Made by a program: the position numbers and the translations under genes
Source: Fermentibacter danicus
GTDB lineage: Bacteria > Fermentibacterota > Fermentibacteria > Fermentibacterales > Fermentibacteraceae
DNA: 36,051 bases
NCBI GenBank assembly: GCA_001618615.1
Contig: LKHB01000187.1
Coordinates: 1-36,051 of the forward strand
Reading direction: 5' to 3'
Notes under the pieces: model-generated
What the model saw: only the letters and a program-made list of their open reading frames with translations
Database searches by the model: none
What the model was told of the DNA's origin: nothing
Shown: positions 7,331 to 14,868 of the stretch, one piece after another
Layout of the letters: each line of letters opens with the position of its first letter
Position numbering within the stretch: the first letter of the stretch is position 1

Positions 7331-7957
7331 CTACTTGGCGAACATCGTCTTGATGCGTGCGAATGTCTCGCTCTCGAGATCGTTTGTGCCGCCCAGGATC
7401 ATGTGCGGAACGAAATTCTCCGGATCCCCTGTAGAGCCTGCAGGGCTGGAGAACATCGATCTACCTACATCCGTATTCCAGTTGAAGACGTAAACGGACA
7501 AGCCGTCGGGGGAGGAGGTCCACTCGATGTCGATCAGGAGGTTGCCGCTGCCGTTGTAGAAGAAGGGGGTGTCGAGCGCGGTCGTAAACCAGGCACCCGA
7601 TGCCAGTCCGGAGAGGGTGTAGGTCGACCTGCTGAAGACCAGTGTCTTGGAGCCGGGTACGTAGTTGCTGTCGAACTCCGGCTCGAGGATGTCACGGGTG
7701 GTGTAACCCATGTAGATCTTGAAGTCAGTGTAGGAACTGTGATCCATGCCCATCGGAGCGCGCTTCCATAGAAGATCATTGATCGTTATCGCGGTCCCTA
7801 TCTCGCTGTCCAACACTACCACCTGGTAGCGTATGCCGCTGGGATATCAACCGCCGCAGAACGGGGTGCTGCTCGCCCCCTGGTCAAAACCTATCTCGAC
7901 GTCCGCAAATGCTGCGGCGCTCAGAAGCAGCAAGGCTTTGAGAAACCGATTCATCAT
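7331..7957 (-). pseudogene. secreted beta-sandwich-like protein interrupted by an in-frame TGA
   Basis: A GGAGGG ribosome site precedes ATG 7957, and a clean signal peptide follows (MMNRFLKALLLLSAAAFA). The frame reads on to PFCGG, meets TGA at 7849-7847 (codon 37), and continues in the same frame for 171 codons to the stop at 7331. The downstream part (DSEIGTAITINDLLWKRAP, YTDFKIYMGYT, TPFFYNGSGNLLIDIEW) resembles the secreted domain common in type IX-type surface proteins, where PF...Y...R.Q....SEIG is continuous, so the stop splits one domain. TGG (Trp) to TGA is the simplest change. A sequencing error or selenocysteine readthrough are alternatives (see findings). TGA is used as an ordinary stop elsewhere, so a general code change is excluded. 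Confidence 0.7.
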
Positions 7958-8071
7958 CCCTCCTTTCCGTGCCGTGTAGTTGTATTAACAATTATAGCCC
8001 GGCAAGTGTTCCCAAAGGAAGAGCTTGACGTTCCCGAACCGTCGCCCATATAAATCCCGCCTGCAAACGGT

Positions 8072-8149
8072 GGTCCGGTAGTTCAATTTGGTTAGAGCAC
8101 CGCCCTGTCACGGCGGAAGTTGCGGGTTCGAGTCCCGTCCGGACCGCCA
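8072..8149 (+). tRNA. tRNA-Asp(GTC)
   Basis: The acceptor stem GGTCCGG (8072-8078) pairs with CCGGACC (8139-8145). Discriminator G is followed by an encoded CCA (8147-8149). The anticodon loop CTGTCAC gives GTC, and the T-arm is GCGGGTTCGAGTCCCGT. Its 3' end is the start of the downstream tandem duplication. Confidence 0.97.
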
Positions 8150-8250
8150 GTCTTTCCCTTCGGCAAAGACTGGCAACGCAGGATCGAGACGATCCCGCGT
8201 TTGTCACACTCAGAATCTCCATCTTGACCACAGGCACTTCGTGTGACCGG
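8133..8250 (+). repeat. direct repeat copy 1, starting in the tRNA-Asp 3' end
   Basis: This 118-bp stretch recurs at 8325-8442, exactly 192 bp downstream, without indels and with about seven mismatches, mostly at 8164-8171. It begins in the T-arm of tRNA-Asp. Lower similarity continues to 8286, where a degraded tRNA-like 3' tail ends in GACGACCA. Confidence 0.9.
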
Positions 8251-8258
8251 CCCGGCCG

Positions 8259-8286
8259 GGGGCTTCGTATCCCGTTCGGACGACCA
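8259..8286 (+). repeat. degenerate tRNA-Asp 3' tail
   Basis: GGGGCTTCGTATCCCGTTCG followed by GACGACCA resembles the T-arm plus acceptor 3' strand and CCA of the intact tRNA-Asp (about 20 of 27 positions). No 5' tRNA half precedes it, so it is a fragment and not a gene. Confidence 0.55.
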
Positions 8287-8311
8287 ATGGTTTTAGCAGA
8301 ACTAGTCCTCA

Positions 8312-8341
8312 CGGGGGCTTCGCTTCCCGTCCGGACCGCCA
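8312..8341 (+). repeat. tRNA-Asp 3' tail fragment
   Basis: CTTCCCGTCCGGACCGCCA ends this segment and matches the last bases of tRNA-Asp, including the whole 3' acceptor strand and CCA. The 5' half is missing. It is the head of the second 192-bp unit. Confidence 0.75.
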
Positions 8342-8442
8342 GTCTTTCCCTTCGGTTCAGACCGGCAACGCAGGATCGAGGCGATCCTGCGTTTGTCACA
8401 CTCAGAATCTCCATCTTGACCACAGGCACTTCGTGTGACCGG
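8325..8442 (+). repeat. direct repeat copy 2
   Basis: This is the second copy of the 118-bp segment at 8133-8250 with the same internal landmarks (GCAACGCAGGATCGAG and CACAGGCACTTCGTGTGACC). The fixed 192-bp offset shows a tandem duplication and not independent insertions. Confidence 0.9.
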
Positions 8443-8448
8443 TCCTCC

Positions 8449-8478
8449 CGGGGACTGCGTTGCCCGTCCGGGCCGCCA
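8449..8478 (+). repeat. degenerate tRNA-Asp 3' tail
   Basis: GCCCGTCCGGGCCGCCA at the end of this segment is a third partial copy of the tRNA 3' end, 192 bp after the one at 8259-8286 and 137 bp after the one at 8312-8341. Confidence 0.55.
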
Positions 8479-8988
8479 CGATTCCCCAGTTCTCCAATTG
8501 AACAGGGCACTGACAAGTCAGCAGCATAGCGTTCGGCTCTCCACCAGTTCTCCAATTCAGTGGGGCGCCGGGCCGGTTGGCGGCGCGGTACCCTCTCTGA
8601 CTCTGTAGTTCTCTGAGTCCCTGAATCCGTATGCTCTGCGTCTGGCCGCATCGCCTGCATCTTTAGCTGCGCCACCGTGCCGTGGCCCATTCAAACCCCA
8701 CGTTCCGCGAACCGGACTGTCGTCCTGTTCTGCTCGCCGGCGTGGAAAAGTCGCAGCAGGGAGGATCGTTCACTTGGCGGCTCACCGCTGAGAGACCCGG
8801 CTCAGGATATCCATTGCCGGGAGTGCCTTAATCCGACATCATCCCATTCCGACAAACCGAGCGCCCTGGAAGGAAATCGGTGCCCTGATGGGCCATGCCC
8901 CGACGGTCCGCTGCGTATCCCGCCGCAGCTCACACCCGGGGCCCACAGGCCTCAGGTTGCACCTGCGGCTTGAATACGGGGGTGTCGA
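8479..8988. other. 510-bp region without a supported gene
   Basis: I find no convincing reading frame with a ribosome site here. A 14-bp direct repeat (CCAGTTCTCCAATT) occurs at 8486-8499 and 8544-8557. The rest shows no clear hairpin terminator or RNA family. A GGGGG at 8978-8982 is the ribosome site of the next gene. Confidence 0.6.
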
Positions 8989-10290
8989 TTGAAGTTGAGG
9001 ATATTTCTTCCGGCAGCCGGGGTGTTGATGGTTTTCGCCGGTGTCTTCGGTGACTCTATCGGGCTCAGCCGGGGGAGCGGTTTCGGTTACGGGCAGTTTT
9101 TCATTTGCCTGACGGGAATAGTGCTTATCGTCGCCGGGTTTGCCGGCAGGCGATTCCCCGCCGTTTACAAGAGAGCATCCCTGGTGCTCATGAACACCAT
9201 TCTGCTGTTGATGCTTCTCGAGTTCACGTCTCTCATGATAACCAGAGTGTTCCCATTCGATTTTCCCGACGGAGCGGATCTGCGGGCGCTCAGACAGAGA
9301 GAACAGATAAGGGAGACCGGCCTGGTCTTTCCTTCCAGGGAATTCACCCCCTACCTTATCTGGCGATCCGAAGGCACCTCCCTTCCGCTGATGAACGTGG
9401 ATTCCCTCGGATTGAGACATACGACCTACTCCTGCGCCGCGGGGGACTCAATGCAGATCATCGCCCTCGGCGGCTCCGCCATGTGGGGCTGGATGGTCCC
9501 GGATTCACTCACGATACCCTCCCTGCTGCAGAAAAACCTCAACGAGAGGCTGGGCCGGGGAAGCTGTTCGGTGAGGAACTACGCCGAGAACGGCTACGTA
9601 TCGACGCAGGATCTGATTCGGCTCATTCTCAGCCTGCAGAGGGGCGAAAGGCCGTCGATGGTCATCATGTACGACGGTTTCAACGACGTGCTCGCCGCCT
9701 GTGAGAACGCCGCCGCCGGAACCGTCATCGGCCAATCGGGGATAGAGGCCCGCTGGGCTTCCACCCCTGTCTCCACCGGACCTTCCTCTCTTCTGAACTT
9801 CCTCGGAGGGCTTCGGACCGTCGCCGTCATACGGGAACTGATCCCGAACCGAAACTCCGCCGAGGAAGGCCCGGAAGTGCTGGTCCTCGCAGATCCCTCG
9901 CTCGGCGAGGAGGGTTTTGATCTCGAGGCCCTGGCCACGGAAACCGCGTCCATGTACAAGGCCAATTACTCGATTGTGGCGGCCTTGTCCGAATCCATGG
10001 GCTTCAGGTTCGTCTTCGTGCTGCAACCTTATCTGTACAGTGGCATCAAGCCCCTGACCCCCTCGGAAGAGGCGATTCTGCAGAATGAGAATCCCGTGAT
10101 ACTGAAGATGGCGTCATTGGTTTACGAAGACATCCTGGCTGATGCTGAGCTGTATCCCAACATCGTCACACTGGATACACTTCTTGCAGAAGTTGATGAA
10201 ACGGTGTTCACCGACATCTGCCACATGACGCCGGAAGGCAACAGAGTGATGGCAAACGCCATCTGTGGATATATCTGCAAAGACCGTTGA
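8989..10290 (+). CDS. membrane-anchored SGNH/GDSL-type hydrolase or acyl-esterase
   Basis: The TTG start at 8989 has GGGGG six bases upstream. 433 residues: three N-terminal membrane segments (~5-25, 32-52, 62-85) are followed by a soluble domain. This domain carries the SGNH blocks: ALGGSAMW with nucleophile Ser163, GFNDV with Asn232 (block III), and DICHMTPEGN with Asp409 and His412 (block V). Family members are serine esterases that add or remove acyl groups on exported glycans and lipids. The membrane segments place the catalytic domain at the cytoplasmic membrane, probably outside. No neighbouring glycan genes reveal the substrate, and the upstream repeat region separates it from the tRNA-Asp. 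Confidence 0.8.
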   Translation: MKLRIFLPAAGVLMVFAGVFGDSIGLSRGSGFGYGQFFICLTGIVLIVAGFAGRRFPAVYKRASLVLMNTILLLMLLEFTSLMITRVFPFDFPDGADLRALRQREQIRETGLVFPSREFTPYLIWRSEGTSLPLMNVDSLGLRHTTYSCAAGDSMQIIALGGSAMWGWMVPDSLTIPSLLQKNLNERLGRGSCSVRNYAENGYVSTQDLIRLILSLQRGERPSMVIMYDGFNDVLAACENAAAGTVIGQSGIEARWASTPVSTGPSSLLNFLGGLRTVAVIRELIPNRNSAEEGPEVLVLADPSLGEEGFDLEALATETASMYKANYSIVAALSESMGFRFVFVLQPYLYSGIKPLTPSEEAILQNENPVILKMASLVYEDILADAELYPNIVTLDTLLAEVDETVFTDICHMTPEGNRVMANAICGYICKDR

Positions 10291-10627
10291 GCTGCCCCCA
10301 CCTCTCTCGGATGTCCTCAATGGTCCTGACCAGTGGAGGACCGGATTCCACCTCGTTCTACCGGACGAAAGGTTGATTCCAGCGGCCCTTGCTCCAGTCG
10401 AACCAGCGCACAAACAATCATCAGGATGGCTCACTGTCTTGTGGCAGAGAGGCATCGCCGGATGCGCGGCTTTACCACAATCCGGTCGTTTGTTATGGAA
10501 CTCTATGCCGGGATGACCACGGACCAACTCACGAGGCAGGAACTCTCTGCTCCGGGGGATTACCGCGAAAGACGGGTAGTCGGGGATCTGGAGCCCGGAA
10601 GGATATGAAAACCGGCTGGATGTTGAG
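10291..10627. other. 337-bp intergenic region
   Basis: No convincing gene on either strand. A small inverted repeat, GGTCCT (10321-10326) with AGGACC (10336-10341), could be a weak terminator for the hydrolase gene but has no T-tract. The right end runs into the promoter of the next gene. Confidence 0.5.
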
Positions 10628-10657
10628 TTGACATTCATATTGGATGGATTGTATGGT
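10628..10657 (+). promoter_or_regulatory. sigma-70-like promoter of the seven-repeat secreted protein
   Basis: A perfect -35 (TTGACA, 10628-10633) is followed after 18 nt by TATGGT (10652-10657). A start about 25-30 nt before ATG 10690 would give a short leader containing AGGAGG (10677-10682) with a 7-nt spacer. Confidence 0.65.
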
Positions 10658-10689
10658 AAATCGAAGACGCGAAATCAGGAGGAAAAGAG

Positions 10690-12207
10690 ATGAGGAAGGG
10701 AACACTCCTTATTGTCTTCCTGGGCATGGTCGCTCCCTGCACATCTGCAGGAACAAACCCATCTCTTGCCGCTGTGCTTACCCCGGACGGGGCGATCATG
10801 GAAGGGATTTCGGGAAGCTTCGATCCGACCGGATTCCGCATGACCTACGGTCCCTATGGCGAACCGCTGTTCGTCGAGGAAGCATATCCTTCCCGGGAAC
10901 CAACTCCTTTTTTCGAAGACCGGAATGAGGCGGGCACCTGGTACTCGATGGGGAATGGTGTAAACAACTCTGTCTATGCCATCGCCGTGAGCGGCTCGGA
11001 TGTGTACGTGGGAGGAAGGTTCAACCTGGCCGGAGGAAGCCTGGCCAACTGCATCGCACGCTGGGACGGCAATTCGTGGTCATCAGTGGGAGGCGGCGTG
11101 AACGGCTCTGTCCGTACCATCGCCGTGAGCGGCTCGGATGTGTATGTGGGGGGGTACTTCACCCGGGCCGGTGGAGTGACAGTCAATTACATCGCCCGGT
11201 GGGACGGCGGTTCATGGCATGCTCTCGGAGGCGGTGCAGGCAAATATGTCAATAGCGTCGCCGTCAGCGGTTCGGATGTCTATGCAGGGGGTGTTTTCAT
11301 CGAGGCAGGGGGAATCCCCGCCAATTACATCGCCCGGTGGGACGGTAGTTCCTGGCATGCTCTCGGAAGCGGTTTAAATCTCAGTGTCGATGCCATCGCC
11401 GTGAGCGGCTCGGATGTGTATGTGGGGGGATTTTTTACCCTGGCCGGAGGAGTGACCGTCAATTACATCGCCCGGTGGGACGGCAGTTCCTGGCATGCTC
11501 TCGGAGGCGGCATGAGCGGACGAGTATATGCCATCGCCGTCAGCGGTTCGGATGTGTATGCAGGGGGTGTTTTCGTCGAGGCAGGGGGAGTTCCTGCCAA
11601 TCGCATCGCCCGGTGGGACGGCAGTTCATGGCACGCTCTCGGAAGCGGCGTGAACGGACGAGTAAATGCCATCGCCGTAAGCGGCTCGGATGTGTATGTG
11701 GGGGGCTATTTCACACATGCCGGGGGCAGCCCGGCCAACTGCATAGCTCATTGGGATGGCAATGCATGGCACGCAATGGGAGCCTATGTAGACAATTATG
11801 TGTTTGCTACGGAAGCAATCGATTCGGGCATTGTCTATGTGGGAGGGAATTTTCTCTGCGCCGGAATGGCGATCGTCAACTACGTCGCCCGCTGGGTGCC
11901 GGACACGGGGATCGAACCGTCTCCGGGAGAGGCATCGACTTCTCTTCATGCCGCGCCGAACCCTGCTGTCGCTGGAACTGATCTCTCCTTCCAGAGCACC
12001 GGGCTTTCCCCGCTGACCCTGGAAATCTACGACACCTCCGGGAGGCTCGTGTGGATGCGTGACCTCGGAATCCTGCCGGCCGGCCCCCATGCCCTTTTCT
12101 GGGATGGCTGCGGCGCCGGGGGGGCGTCGTTGGCTCCCGGGGTGTACTTCGTGAGACTGCATGGCGCCGGGAACCAGGCTGCGGCAAAGGTACTGCTGAC
12201 CAGGTAG
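10690..12207 (+). CDS. secreted seven-repeat beta-propeller-like protein with C-terminal sorting domain
   Basis: AGGAGG lies 7 nt before ATG 10690. 505 residues: a signal peptide (MRKGTLLIVFLGMVAPCTSA), a ~70-residue leader, then seven 46-residue repeats from residue 92 to ~410. The pattern is AVSGSDVYVGGxFxxAGG, a variable VNYIARW, then DGxSWHALGxG. Seven units with W and VGG positions fit one closed beta-propeller. Residues ~415-505 form a type IX-like sorting domain: AAPNP, LEIYDTSGRLVW, LAPGVYFVRL, ending KVLLTR. It is therefore expected at the cell surface or outside. Repeats 2 and 4 and repeats 3 and 5 are most alike. The ligand is unknown. The gene is monocistronic, with its own promoter. 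Confidence 0.85.
   Translation: MRKGTLLIVFLGMVAPCTSAGTNPSLAAVLTPDGAIMEGISGSFDPTGFRMTYGPYGEPLFVEEAYPSREPTPFFEDRNEAGTWYSMGNGVNNSVYAIAVSGSDVYVGGRFNLAGGSLANCIARWDGNSWSSVGGGVNGSVRTIAVSGSDVYVGGYFTRAGGVTVNYIARWDGGSWHALGGGAGKYVNSVAVSGSDVYAGGVFIEAGGIPANYIARWDGSSWHALGSGLNLSVDAIAVSGSDVYVGGFFTLAGGVTVNYIARWDGSSWHALGGGMSGRVYAIAVSGSDVYAGGVFVEAGGVPANRIARWDGSSWHALGSGVNGRVNAIAVSGSDVYVGGYFTHAGGSPANCIAHWDGNAWHAMGAYVDNYVFATEAIDSGIVYVGGNFLCAGMAIVNYVARWVPDTGIEPSPGEASTSLHAAPNPAVAGTDLSFQSTGLSPLTLEIYDTSGRLVWMRDLGILPAGPHALFWDGCGAGGASLAPGVYFVRLHGAGNQAAAKVLLTR
10963..11920 (+). repeat. seven 138-bp coding repeats
   Basis: Repeat units begin at 10963, 11101, 11239, 11377, 11515, 11653 and 11791. The first six are exactly 138 bp, and the last is divergent and lacks the DGxSW end. 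The recurring CGGATGTGTATGTGGGGGG-type core shows DNA-level similarity, strongest between units 2/4 and 3/5. Confidence 0.9.
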
Positions 12208-12307
12208 GCTGAACCATTTAATGGTGAAGAACCGAAGCATCGAAGAGGGAACCTGGTGCTGGAGCCTGAACGGGCCGGAGCCTGTCTCGTTCGACCGGAT
12301 GAAATGG

Positions 12308-12384
12308 TGGTACGCCCGGCAGGAGTTGAACCCGCAACCTACTGGTCCGTAGCCAGTCGCTCTATCCAGTTGAGCTACGGGCGT
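12308..12384 (-). tRNA. tRNA-Arg(ACG)
   Basis: On the minus strand the acceptor strands ACGCCCG and CGGGCGT pair. Discriminator A and an encoded CCA follow. The anticodon stem ACTGG/CCAGT closes the loop CTACGGA, giving ACG. A34 of this tRNA is normally deaminated to inosine by TadA, which is encoded at 16803. Confidence 0.95.
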
Positions 12385-12446
12385 ACCGCATCATGGAATG
12401 GCCCTGGAGTCTAAGACAGAATCTGCGGATGGTCAAGGAGAACGGT

Positions 12447-13379
12447 TCAACCCCTGCCCGGGTATGTGATCCTTCCAGTGAACGTAAGCGAGGAACCCGC
12501 GTCTCCACCCAGGATAATCGTATCCGGTACTTCGAATCCGGCCACGGCTCCGCTCTGGAGCGTGCGGGGATAGACGACCCGGATCGCCATCCGGGTTTCC
12601 GAGCCGGATACTACGGTCGTCTCCATCTCGTATCCGCGGGGAACCTGCGTCGTGCTGGAAGTGACCGTGATCGACGGATGCGGAACCCAGAGGGTGTCGC
12701 CCGAGACCAGGAACCATTCCTTCGGCTGTCCGCCGTCGATGAAGGGCCCGGCTCCGGGCGCGAGAATCGGGAGCACCGCGGCCCATCCGGCCGGGGTCGG
12801 CCATGAATAGGACAGGACCGGCGCGAGAGGCGTTCCTCTCGTGTTCCACCACGGTATGACCGTGTCGCCGGGCGGCAGGTCGATCCTGCCCGTGGTCGAT
12901 GCGAGATTGAGCCCGTCCGTGTCGAGGATGCGCATGGTGACTCCCCGCCAGGTCTGATCGGTCGAGTTCTCCAGGATCACGTTCGCTTCCAGGTGGATGT
13001 ACCGGCCGTCCGGCGACCAGGTGTACCGGGGTTCCCAGCGGATGCCCGGAAGGTCGGCGACGATCTTCTCCCTGTCGGAGACGATGACAACCGAAGGGAT
13101 GCCGGGCGCTTCGCCGAGCAGGACGGACGCCGCCCGGGCGGAGTCGCCGGCCTGACAACGGAGTTCCAGCCTGATGATTCCCGATTCCGAGGAGCGCGCG
13201 GCGACCGCCAGGGGGTCCAGCCCGTTCCTTGCTATCCCCTCGATGCTTGCCGGGCCTGCCGGGGAGACGGTGACGACAACGGAGTCCAGATCGGTGCTGA
13301 GCCGCCCGGTCGGCCTCGGGCCGCAGCCGGACGCGAGCAGCGCCGGCACGGCGAAGAGTATGGCATGGAAAACCCGCAT
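12447..13379 (-). CDS. predicted lipoprotein of unknown function
   Basis: 310 residues beginning MRVFHAILFAVPALLASGC, a lipoprotein signal with lipobox LASGC (Cys19). The rest is beta-rich, with a segment around residues 130-150 (YIHLEANVILENSTDQTW) typical of an exported immunoglobulin-like or DUF4139-like sandwich, but no family can be named. The start at 13379 has no visible ribosome site and lies only 9 bp from the divergent start at 13389. It is either leaderless or the neighbour's start is misplaced. A membrane-tethered, periplasm-facing protein is the safe conclusion. Confidence 0.7.
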   Translation of the reverse strand: MRVFHAILFAVPALLASGCGPRPTGRLSTDLDSVVVTVSPAGPASIEGIARNGLDPLAVAARSSESGIIRLELRCQAGDSARAASVLLGEAPGIPSVVIVSDREKIVADLPGIRWEPRYTWSPDGRYIHLEANVILENSTDQTWRGVTMRILDTDGLNLASTTGRIDLPPGDTVIPWWNTRGTPLAPVLSYSWPTPAGWAAVLPILAPGAGPFIDGGQPKEWFLVSGDTLWVPHPSITVTSSTTQVPRGYEMETTVVSGSETRMAIRVVYPRTLQSGAVAGFEVPDTIILGGDAGSSLTFTGRITYPGRG

Positions 13380-13388
13380 GGGGTATTT

Positions 13389-13859
13389 ATGTTCATCCGT
13401 GAGCCCTGGAGGGAGGCCGTCAGCTTGATCANNGCCTTCCAGACGGCCCCGGGAGCGCTGTTCCTGTCCGCGGCCCCGAGCCTTGATCCAGCGAGGCCCG
13501 CATACCGGCAGCTCCTTTCCAGGCTTTCCGCCTGCGGGCGGCCCCGAACTGCCGTGCGGGGCGAACTCGACGACTGGTTGGCTCGAAGCGGCCTCGAGAA
13601 GGATGCCAGAATCCGTTCCGGGCGGCTTCCCGGATGGATTCCGCGCTTTATGACCCTCGCCCTGCCGGCCCTGCTCTCTCCCAGGGTTCTTGCCGTCTGC
13701 GAGCCTCTCGAGGGTGTCCCTCTCGTCAGGATTCCGGATGTCGTCGGAATTCTTGTGGATGCCAGGACCGCGGGGTGCGCCGTCGCGGTCCTGTCCGTGA
13801 ACCCCGGGGAACTGGCCGCCGAGGCCGACTCCATCGTCTCGATCGGAGCGACGGGATGA
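13389..13859 (+). CDS. degenerate ABC-transporter ATPase-like protein (contains an assembly gap)
   Basis: The frame runs from ATG 13389 through the nn at 13432-13433 to the TGA at 13859, about 156 residues. It aligns with the order of an ABC ATPase but lacks its catalytic motifs. ALFLSAAPSLDPARPAYRQL stands where a Walker A P-loop belongs. SGRLPGWIPRFMTLALPALL corresponds to the signature helix, RVLAVCEPLEGV to Walker B with Cys for Asp, and VAVLSVNPGELAAEADSI to the switch region. The protein is short for the family (usually 200-300), and sequence may be missing in the gap. It overlaps the following membrane gene by 4 nt. It probably acts as a non-hydrolysing partner subunit, or is decaying. 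Confidence 0.55.
   Translation: MFIREPWREAVSLIXAFQTAPGALFLSAAPSLDPARPAYRQLLSRLSACGRPRTAVRGELDDWLARSGLEKDARIRSGRLPGWIPRFMTLALPALLSPRVLAVCEPLEGVPLVRIPDVVGILVDARTAGCAVAVLSVNPGELAAEADSIVSIGATG
13432..13433. other. assembly gap (nn) in the ABC-ATPase-like gene
   Basis: Two undetermined bases join flanking sequence whose reading frame continues in phase across them, so the true gap could be 2 modulo 3. The missing bases fall before the position of Walker A. Confidence 0.9.
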
Positions 13860-14572
13860 GGGGGTTCTTCTTCCACGAAGCCACGGACAGGCTGATGCAG
13901 TCGTACCTGTCCCCCTACTTCCTCATACCGGTAGTGATCGTCGTCACCGTCTCCCTCCTCGACCCGTTCGAGATCACGTGCACGACCGGCCTTAGCGGTG
14001 TGCAGTCGGCGTTTCTGAGCGCCACCTTCGCCGTCTGTCTTATCTCGGCCTTCGCGGGGGGAAGATTCTTCTCGGTGTTCTGGGGTTCCGCCTGGTTCGG
14101 ATCATGCCTCCTCCTGCCGATCCGCCGGGCATCCGGGTTCTGGCAGGTGCTCCTTGCACAGTTTCTGTTCTCATCATCGCTCCTTGTGATGGCCTGGCTG
14201 GCCATCCTGGCCGCCCTGGCCGGCCACCCTGCCGGAAACCTCATGCCGGTCATCCTGGTCGGGCTCGCCTCTGTCTCCTGGACTTCGGGCGCAGCCGCCC
14301 TGGCCGGCCTCCTCACCACTCCGGCGGCGGCCTCCGTCTTCTCTGGAATAATCACCCTCTACTCGCTCATCCCGCTCGTGGACCCGAACGGCAGCATCTT
14401 CACCTCCGCGTTCCGCATCACAACCGCTGCCATGCCTGCCCACACCGGCCTGGGCTGGCCGGACACAACGGCAATCCTGATCCTGGCCGGCCAGGGCCTG
14501 GCCTTCGCCCTGGCCGCCGCAGGACTCTACATTGCCGGCATGAGGAGGATGACCCTCCCGGGGGAGCGCTGA
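13856..14572 (+). CDS. multispan membrane protein, ABC permease-like
   Basis: ATG 13856 overlaps the previous stop (ATGA) and was preferred to the longer frame from 13634, which merely overlaps the ATPase-like gene. 238 residues with about six hydrophobic helices (for example YFLIPVVIVVTVSLL, FLSATFAVCLISAFAGG, LMPVILVGLASVSW, LAFALAAAGLYIAGM). The topology and the coupling to an ABC-ATPase-like gene fit an ABC-2/CcmB-like permease, but no family signature is seen. It ends at 14572, before a ~300-bp gene-free stretch that leads to hsp20. Confidence 0.6.
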   Translation: MRGFFFHEATDRLMQSYLSPYFLIPVVIVVTVSLLDPFEITCTTGLSGVQSAFLSATFAVCLISAFAGGRFFSVFWGSAWFGSCLLLPIRRASGFWQVLLAQFLFSSSLLVMAWLAILAALAGHPAGNLMPVILVGLASVSWTSGAAALAGLLTTPAAASVFSGIITLYSLIPLVDPNGSIFTSAFRITTAAMPAHTGLGWPDTTAILILAGQGLAFALAAAGLYIAGMRRMTLPGER

Positions 14573-14868
14573 TCCCCGGCCCTTCCGACCCTTCCCGATT
14601 CGCTCAGACCGTTCCGGAACCCGGCGCTCCGGCGGCATCGAGCCGTCGGCGGGGCATGCAGCCGGGAGGAGGACGTTCTCCTGGAGGGGGAGTGTGTCGG
14701 CCAGGAAGGCCTGAAAGCGCGCCAGATCGATTTGCCGGCGTATCTCGCTCGTCATTACCTGTTGCATTGCATCATGTTAAGCAATTATGCCGGCTGGCAG
14801 ATCTATTGCTGTTACATATGGCGGAAAGCCGGATGAACGGCTTCGATACGGAAGAAGGAGGTAGAGGA

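Noticed and set aside
7992..8690. Long minus-strand open frame (232 codons) with internal repeats
   Set aside because: It is antisense to the tRNA-Asp and to the tandem tRNA-tail repeats. Its VRTGLEPATSAVTGR-type sequence is the known spurious translation of tRNA-Asp DNA, and no ribosome site or family fits.
8780..8840. CTGAGA...ACCC pattern resembling a TPP riboswitch
   Set aside because: Only the CTGAGA and ACCC pieces are present. The second conserved half (ACCTGA...GCGAAGGA-like) and the closing stem are missing, and the downstream gene is not thiamine related.
10690..12207. CRISPR-like regular repeats
   Set aside because: The 138-bp repeats are in frame coding units of a beta-propeller-like protein with no unique spacers between short repeats.
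12213..12225. 13-bp palindrome ACCATTTAATGGT after the seven-repeat protein gene
   Set aside because: A one-base centre cannot form a terminator loop and no T-run follows. It could be an operator, but no gene start is nearby.
14762..14790. TTGCAT and an ATTGC/GCAAT inverted repeat upstream of hsp20
   Set aside because: There is no convincing -10 box and no match to the CIRCE operator. The arms are only 5 bp and could be chance in this AT-rich stretch.
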